Source: Gonium pectorale (taxonomy: Eukaryota > Chlorophyta > Chlorophyceae > Chlamydomonadales > Volvocaceae). From it: DNA of 14,654 bases. This document shows, piece after piece, positions 10,201-14,654 of the stretch. Made by a program: the position numbers and the translations under genes. Every line of letters starts with the position of its first letter. The stretch's first letter is position 1. The notes under the pieces are model-generated. The model made no database searches. It saw only the letters and a program-made list of their open reading frames with translations, and was not told the DNA's origin. Where the stretch lies: NCBI GenBank assembly GCA_001584585.1, contig LSYV01000013.1, positions 1,431,079 through 1,445,732 of the forward strand. Reading direction: 5' to 3'.

Positions 10201-11815
10201 GCTCCTGCCGGCGGCTGTGACACAGGCCCGGCGGCTGCCCCCGCCGCCTGAGGCGGTGATGACGGTGGCGGGCCGGCGTCGCTGCCGCCGCCGGCGGAGG
10301 CGCCGGTGGCGCCTGCGCCGGACCCGGCGGGCGGCACGGGCTCTGCTGAGAGCGCGGCGTAGAGCCCCGGATGCTCCAGCATCAGCTTGCGGCCGCCTGG
10401 GTGGGTGGTGAGGCAACGGCAAGGGGGGGTGGGGGGCAACGCCTCAGCCGTGTGATGAAGCCGCAGTACGGGGGGGAATACCCGCAGTGCATCCGATGGG
10501 ACGGTGTGCGCGGGAGGAGGCCGGTCGCGGGGAGGGGTGGTGCAGGTCTCAAGAGGCATGTGCCTGGGCCAGCTCACAGCTGCCCGTAAAAGGGACAGGA
10601 GCACGACGCCGGCACTGCGGGGGGGGGGGGCGCGGCGCCGACCCAGGCGGCTCAGGCATGCGGGGCGCGCGATGGGAGGGCGGCGCAGCTGAGCCAGGCG
10701 CAGCCCGTGAGCCCACGGCCCGTGAGCCCACGGCCCTTGAGCCCGTGGCCTGTGAGCCCGTGGCCCTTGAGCCCACGCTGCGCTGGGCTCCGGCCACAAA
10801 CGATAAATTGGGGGCCGGCCGACGCGGCTCCAGAGCCCAATGAGCAGCCAATCGGCTGCACGCCTGCCTGCCTGGATGCAATCCACTCCCGCTGCGAGTG
10901 CTGCCAGAGCCGCTCCGCACTGCAGCCACTGGCGGTCCTGCCCGCCTTCGAGCGTTCGAGGCGCGGCGGCTAGCACCAGGGCGGACCCACCAGGGCGGAC
11001 CCACCCGGGCGGCGTGCGCGTTGCATCCAACCACCTGGTGGCGCCGCTGCCGCCACGGTGGGCAGCACATGCCCGAGCCCGCACAGCAAGCGTCCTACTC
11101 CGCAGCTTCCATGTAGCGCTTCACCGGACCAGACTCTCCGCCCAGGCTCGCCCATCCCGCCAGCAAGCGCCGCCCTGCGCCAAGCGCCCCCAAACCCCCG
11201 TCCAACGCCGACGACCCGCCTGCTGTGGGCCTTCGCGGCTCTGAGCCTACCCGGCCACCCACCCGACAGCGCAAACCACGCCAGCCCGCGCAGCTGCTCC
11301 GGAATGCCCTTGCGCACGCGGCGCTTGAGCTTGGCAGCCCGCCGCCGGCCGTAGCTCGCCAGCCCCCCGCCGCCCGGGCCCAGCATCTTGCGCCACTTGC
11401 GCAGTCGGCCCACTGCCTGCTCCTCCTGCGCTCGCCGGTGCCGCCTGGACGCCGGAAGGCCCCCCGGCTCCGCCGGCCCAGCGCCGCCGCCACCGCCGGG
11501 GCCCGCCCCGCGGTCCTTCTTGCTGGCCCCACCGGCTCCCCGCCCGGTCAACGGGTGGACGACGGCGTTTCCCGCTGCCGCGCAGCCGCTGGTGCTGGCG
11601 GAGGCGCCGCTGGCGGCACGCTCGGCGTCGGCGGCGTCCCCGTTGGCGCCGCAGGAGGCGGCGGCAGCGGCAGCGGCAGCGGCAGCGCCCCCACCGCCGT
11701 CGGAGGAGTTCGGTGTTCGGATGATGAAGCCGTGGCGGTCGAGGCGCAGGGGCCGCTGCGGGTGCTGCTGGACGTAGGTTTGGGCCAGTGAGAGCAGCAC
11801 CGCGGTTTCGGTCAT
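7221..11815 (-). CDS. TBC-domain Rab GTPase-activating protein, six exons
   Basis: Exons in transcript order are 11815-11263, 10396-9999, 9511-9416, 8862-8779, 8133-7960 and 7487-7221 (stop 7223-7221), giving 523 aa with all phases consistent. TBC proteins accelerate GTP hydrolysis by Rab GTPases in membrane traffic using an arginine and a glutamine finger. Both are visible: IMRDLNRTF (Arg285) and VGYVQGMGF (Gln322). Other TBC landmarks in order are DRHGF-I (26-31), KW-KML (140-145), RKGIPEQLRGLAW (from 168), the helix with HPGLYAAL (193-200), APEEAFWTLVAVM, LYLAGMPGL, EPLFFATHWFNTAF, LLPVWDVFLAEGLKTVFRV (WD 425-426), and a helical C-terminus ending in a basic Gly/Ala tail. Residues 204-268 are an Ala/Pro/Gly/Ser insert inside the domain, and residues 35-130 are low complexity with a poly-Ala run. 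The start ATG sits in a good context (GGCACCATGAC). The specific Rab partner cannot be told. A GTGAGG at the stop codon leaves a small chance of a further 3' exon. Confidence 0.93.
7487..7960 (-). other. TBC intron 5 junction (472-nt intron 7959-7488)
   Basis: GTCAGT donor after ...EGLKT and CAATCAAG acceptor before VFRVGLAVLQ. The joined EGLKTVFRV is the conserved TBC segment, which fixes the junction although the acceptor tract is weak and the intron is AT-richer near its 3' end. On the plus strand the intron holds a GGGGT pentamer run at about 7852-7876. Confidence 0.75.
9414..9415 (-). other. Non-canonical GC splice donor of TBC intron 3
   Basis: Exon 3 ends VAVMQ, and the following bases on the minus strand are CAG|GCGAGC, a GC donor that otherwise equals the favoured GTGAGC. 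The acceptor is CTGCAG ending at 8863, phase 0 on both sides. The only nearby GT in frame is GTCATG, nine nt earlier, which would drop Val-Met-Gln from a conserved TBC helix. Confidence 0.6.
10704..10778. repeat. Five tandem 15-nt repeats in TBC intron 1
   Basis: Five contiguous 15-nt units at 10704, 10719, 10734, 10749 and 10764 are variants of CCCGTGAGCCCACGG. The first two are identical; the others vary CGTGA/TTGA and CACGG/CGTGG. The first units can fold as CCGTG-AGCC-CACGG hairpins. The array lies within intron 1 (11262-10397) and gives rise to a spurious GSRAVGSRA-type open frame on the minus strand. Confidence 0.9.
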
Positions 11816-12779
11816 GGTGCCTGAGGAGTGGTTGGTTGGGGCGGGGTCGGTGGTAAGATGGACGACTGTGTGGGGGGGGAGGGGAGGGGAGAGGGGGACG
11901 AAGCGAGGCGAACAAGAGGCAAGGCAGAAGGAGAGATGGTTGGGTAGGGGTGACGTGTAGGAGTGCCATGTACACGTACTACGCCATCGAAGCCGGCGGC
12001 TTGCGCGTGGAGGGAGGTTAGGATGGAATGCATCTTCAGTGGACTGTGCTTAAAGGCCCGGTCCAAGATCGGCGTGCCCAGAGGTACGCCGGTAACAGTT
12101 ACCTCGCGGCACCTCGTACTCTGGGTCGGTAGCTGGAGGGGCGCCGGAAGCACCGGGAAGGGGACCGGACTCCGCGGGCGGCTGAGCCCCTCCCTCCTGC
12201 GCCACTGGGGGTTCCAGTCGGTCAGCCTCACGGCTCCCGCTCGGCTGCTCGCTAGGGGGCTGCGCCATGTGGCTGCCGGGTGTGGATGGGATTGATGCCC
12301 GAGAGCCCAGACACGCGCCCACTGCCGCTCGCAGATGGCTAGCCCCAGCGTGCGCAGGCACAGTGCATTCCCAGGACCGCTGGCGAAAGTCAACACGCAA
12401 CCATGTAGAGGACGGTACAGCTCCGCCAGATGGGTGATTGCGGGTCTATGCTGACAAGCACTGATCAGGTACGCAGGGGCAAGCAAGCGAATAAGACTGC
12501 AACAGTTTCCATAGGTTTGGGCGTAGGACACTGAAGGATTTGAGCGATCTGATAGTAAACAAGGTCAATGCAGAGCGTGGCGGGGCTGCAAATGAAGAAG
12601 CTATCGTACGGCATCCGTTGGGTGACAACGGAATGTTGTCCTCCCGGCCTCTATCAATTGAAACGCTTTGCGCCTTGGTAGAGTCGGGGCCATCATATTA
12701 TTGCGCTAGTAATTGAGCTGCGTGCACGTGGTGCCCAGGACAGCACATTTTGCGGGGTGCACGAAGAAGAAAGGGCACC
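11816..12779. promoter_or_regulatory. Divergent upstream region of TBC and PLAC8-type genes
   Basis: It separates two start codons on opposite strands by 964 bp, so it must hold both 5' UTRs and both core promoters, possibly shared. A purine-only G/A run occupies about 11870-11900. I found no clear TATA box. A long open frame on the minus strand (12531-11812) passes through it and is discussed under findings. The 12440-12720 part is noticeably less GC-rich than the rest. Confidence 0.5.
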
Positions 12780-14603
12780 ATGGACCCCAACTCGAACCCT
12801 AAGATAGCTGCTATGCACCGCCGGAAGGCCTACCAGCGGCACTGGCAGGTGGCGCTCTTTCGGACCTGTGTGGAGCGCCCAGGCTGTGAGTGTGGTGCCG
12901 CCGTGTGCGGGGTACGGTTCATGGGGTCGAGCCTCGGGAGCTGGAGCCGGAGTGGAGCGGAGGATGCACCAGGGTCTCGGATGGTGCCGTTCCCGCCAGG
13001 CACCGCTCGTCCCCGACGCGTGAAACCCTTCCCTACACAATCCCCCTCTCACTCCTCTTCCTCCCGCTCGCCCCCGCCCTCCCTTCGCAGACTGTTGCTA
13101 CTCCATGTGGTGGTACGTCCCAGCGACCGAGAGCGGCTCGCTTCCCCAGCGCCCACGCATCGCCAATAGTGCAGCACCCTCTAGACGCGAGCCGCTGGTC
13201 CGCCCACGCCGTCGGTGCACACTGTCACGGTCCCAGCTACCAATGGGGACAGCGAGGTCCTTTTCCTCGACCACTCTGCCGTAGGGCTCTGCCCTTGGGT
13301 CAGTTCCCACCCCACCCCCTCCCAACCTCCCACCTCGCGGGCCCTGCCCCCTGGCCGCGCCCCCTCACCCACTACCCCCTCCCGCCTCGCCCCCTCCTGC
13401 CTTCCCCCCCTCTCCCGCGGCGCACGTCACACGGCAGCCCCTACTGCGCCTCCTTCCAGCTCCGAAAGCAGGCGCTCCACGGCGACCTCTCGCGGTGAGT
13501 CGCGCCCCCCTCACCGCGTCGCCCCGCAGCCGTTACCCTGACGGCATACGGCGGACTGGCGGAATGGAGCTAGCAAAGCGGCGACCGCTGCCGCCCCTCT
13601 ACCGCTCTGGGGATCCTGTGTCTCAAGCATGCGTGGGGGGAGTATGCATGCATGGGGGGGAGGGGGGATGTGCCCGGGCACCTACCGGCCTGGCCTGGGG
13701 CAGGAGATGTGAACCATGTGAGGGGTGGCTCTCCAGCAGTCGCGGTCCACGGTACAGCATGCCCTCGTGGGATCGGAGCCCCAGCTGCCCCACCGGGGAC
13801 CGTTTGCTGCGCCGGCGGCCCTGGGGCCCTCCGCCCCGGTCCGGTGGCGTAGGGGGCTGGAATCTGGGGAGGGGGGGAGGGGGGTGCGTCGTTGGGTTGC
13901 AAGGGGGGTCGGGTCTCACCGCGCCGGCTCCGTGTCCCTTGCCAATGCAGCCCAGCCGCTTGCCCCCATCTGGGCTAGACGCTTGCACGAGTTTGTAAAC
14001 ACACACGGACACACGCATACGACTATATTGAATACACACACACCTGCCACCCCCCGCCACTGCCTCTTCGCGGCCGCTTCCATGAATGCGCCCACTGCCG
14101 CCCCTTTTGGACTACGCGTCGCCAGCAGAACCTAGGCTCCCCCTCTGTGCCAGTCGGACGTTCGGGCCGGGTCGGGTCCACGGGACCACATTCAGCCAGG
14201 GATTCGGCCGGTTCGGGCTATTAAACCCGTCAAACCACCCGGCCATGTGGTCCATACATGCACAGGCCACCGCGAGGCGCGGCATCGGGCAATAACCGGG
14301 AGTGCGCTCACCGGGGACCCTGGCCCCTCCCTTCCACCCGCAGCGCTCAGCCGGTTTTCAATGGTCGGGAGATGTATGCGCCCCAGGGCTTCTCTACTGA
14401 GAATGCCTTCCAACCCTCTACCCCCGCCCTGCCATGCGAGGCCCAAGTCGCGTCCAATCGGCCCCCATTCCCCAACCCTGACCCCCGTGCTTCTCATCGT
14501 CGGCCCCCGCCCCCCGCCCAGGTACATCTGCTGCAACGGCCTGTGCCCGTGCTCGGGGCGCATGGGCGAGAGGGACTGCCCCGCGTTCTGCCTGTGCCTC
14601 GAG
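12780..14603 (+). CDS. PLAC8-type cysteine-rich membrane protein, first four exons (3' end outside window)
   Basis: Exons are 12780-12885, 13091-13112, 13438-13494 and 14522-14603. The introns are GT-AG (GTGAGT, GTACGT, GTGAGT, then GTGGGA leaving the window), and phases 1, 2, 2 and 0 agree. The 89 visible residues contain WQVALFRTCVERPGYCCYSM, then MWCPYCASFQLRKQAL, then SRYICCNGLCPCSGRMGERD and CPAFCLCLE. The order YCC, WCxxC, LRKxAL, SRYxCCxGxxPCSGRxGE and CPxxCLxxE matches a plant PLAC8-family group as I recall it (Arabidopsis AT4G23470-like, in which an FCCFGNSV segment and hydrophobic helices follow). Those later parts lie beyond the window. PLAC8 proteins are small Cys-rich membrane proteins linked to organ size or ion homeostasis; the role here is not known. 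The ATG context GGGCACCATGGA is strong. Exon 2 is only 22 nt and is fixed by the Tyr and Cys codons it splits. Confidence 0.85.
13495..14521 (+). other. Large intron 3 of the PLAC8-type gene (1027 nt)
   Basis: GTGAGT donor after ...DLS-R and a GCCCAG acceptor before TACATCTGCTGC; the split codon CG|G restores Arg in SRY. It contains GCATGC/ATGCATG-rich DNA with G runs near 13625-13665, G-rich DNA near 13870-13890, and a CA-rich microsatellite at 13997-14045. A TGTAA at 13994-13998 lies inside the intron and could act as a premature poly(A) signal. No other coding content is recognised. Confidence 0.7.
13997..14045. repeat. Imperfect CA-rich microsatellite
   Basis: Two short CA runs (ACACACAC) flank a CGACTATATTGAAT interruption within intron 3 of the PLAC8-type gene. 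It is ordinary simple-sequence DNA. Confidence 0.75.
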
Positions 14604-14654
14604 GTGGGACGGAGCTGTGGGGTGGTGGTGGGCGGGGGTGGGCTGGGCTGTGGG

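Noticed and set aside
9129..11084. Very long minus-strand open frame (651 codons)
   Set aside because: Only 10396-9999 of it is a TBC exon. The rest reads through introns 1 and 2 and the tandem repeat, in low-complexity Arg/Pro/Gly sequence typical of GC-rich shadow frames.

Overview
This is eukaryotic nuclear DNA, most likely from a green alga of the Chlamydomonas/Volvox (volvocine) group. The evidence is high GC with long C, G and GT/CA runs, genes cut into short exons by GC-rich introns of about 150-1030 nt, GTGGGT/GTGAGT/GTACG-type donors, C-rich tracts before the acceptors, TGTAA as the likely poly(A) signal, alanine/glycine-rich inserts in proteins, and a decayed copy of an ankyrin-repeat family that I recall as expanded in volvocine genomes. 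The species was not determined. I see no bacterial operons, CRISPR arrays, tRNA or rRNA genes.

Layout. (1) 178-3901, plus strand: the 3' six exons of a GRDP-like (DUF1399, glycine-rich-domain-protein-like) gene whose 5' end lies left of the window. (2) 3902-5312: no gene seen; the first part is probably a long 3' UTR with a TGTAA at 4805. (3) 5313-6111, plus strand: a broken ankyrin-repeat gene copy with a stop and a frame change. (4) 6112-7220: no supported gene. (5) 7221-11815, minus strand: a complete-looking six-exon TBC-domain gene (Rab GTPase-activating protein) with both catalytic fingers present. (6) 11816-12779: shared upstream region between the TBC gene and the next gene. (7) 12780-14603, plus strand: the first four exons of a PLAC8-type cysteine-rich membrane-protein gene, running off the right edge.

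All three gene models were built by hand. At every junction the reading phase of the exon ends agrees, and the joined proteins match the expected family motifs across the junctions. The longest open frames in the window (for example a 651-codon minus frame over 9129-11084) run through introns and are not genes. The genes appear functionally unrelated: a DUF1399 protein of unknown biochemistry, a vesicle-traffic regulator and a cysteine-rich membrane protein. The TBC and PLAC8-type genes are divergently arranged with 964 bp between start codons.

I found no convincing new multi-gene system. The points worth a second look are a probable GC-AG intron in the TBC gene, a 22-nt micro-exon in the PLAC8-type gene, tandem repeats confined to introns, the ankyrin relic, and an unexplained frame in the divergent promoter region.
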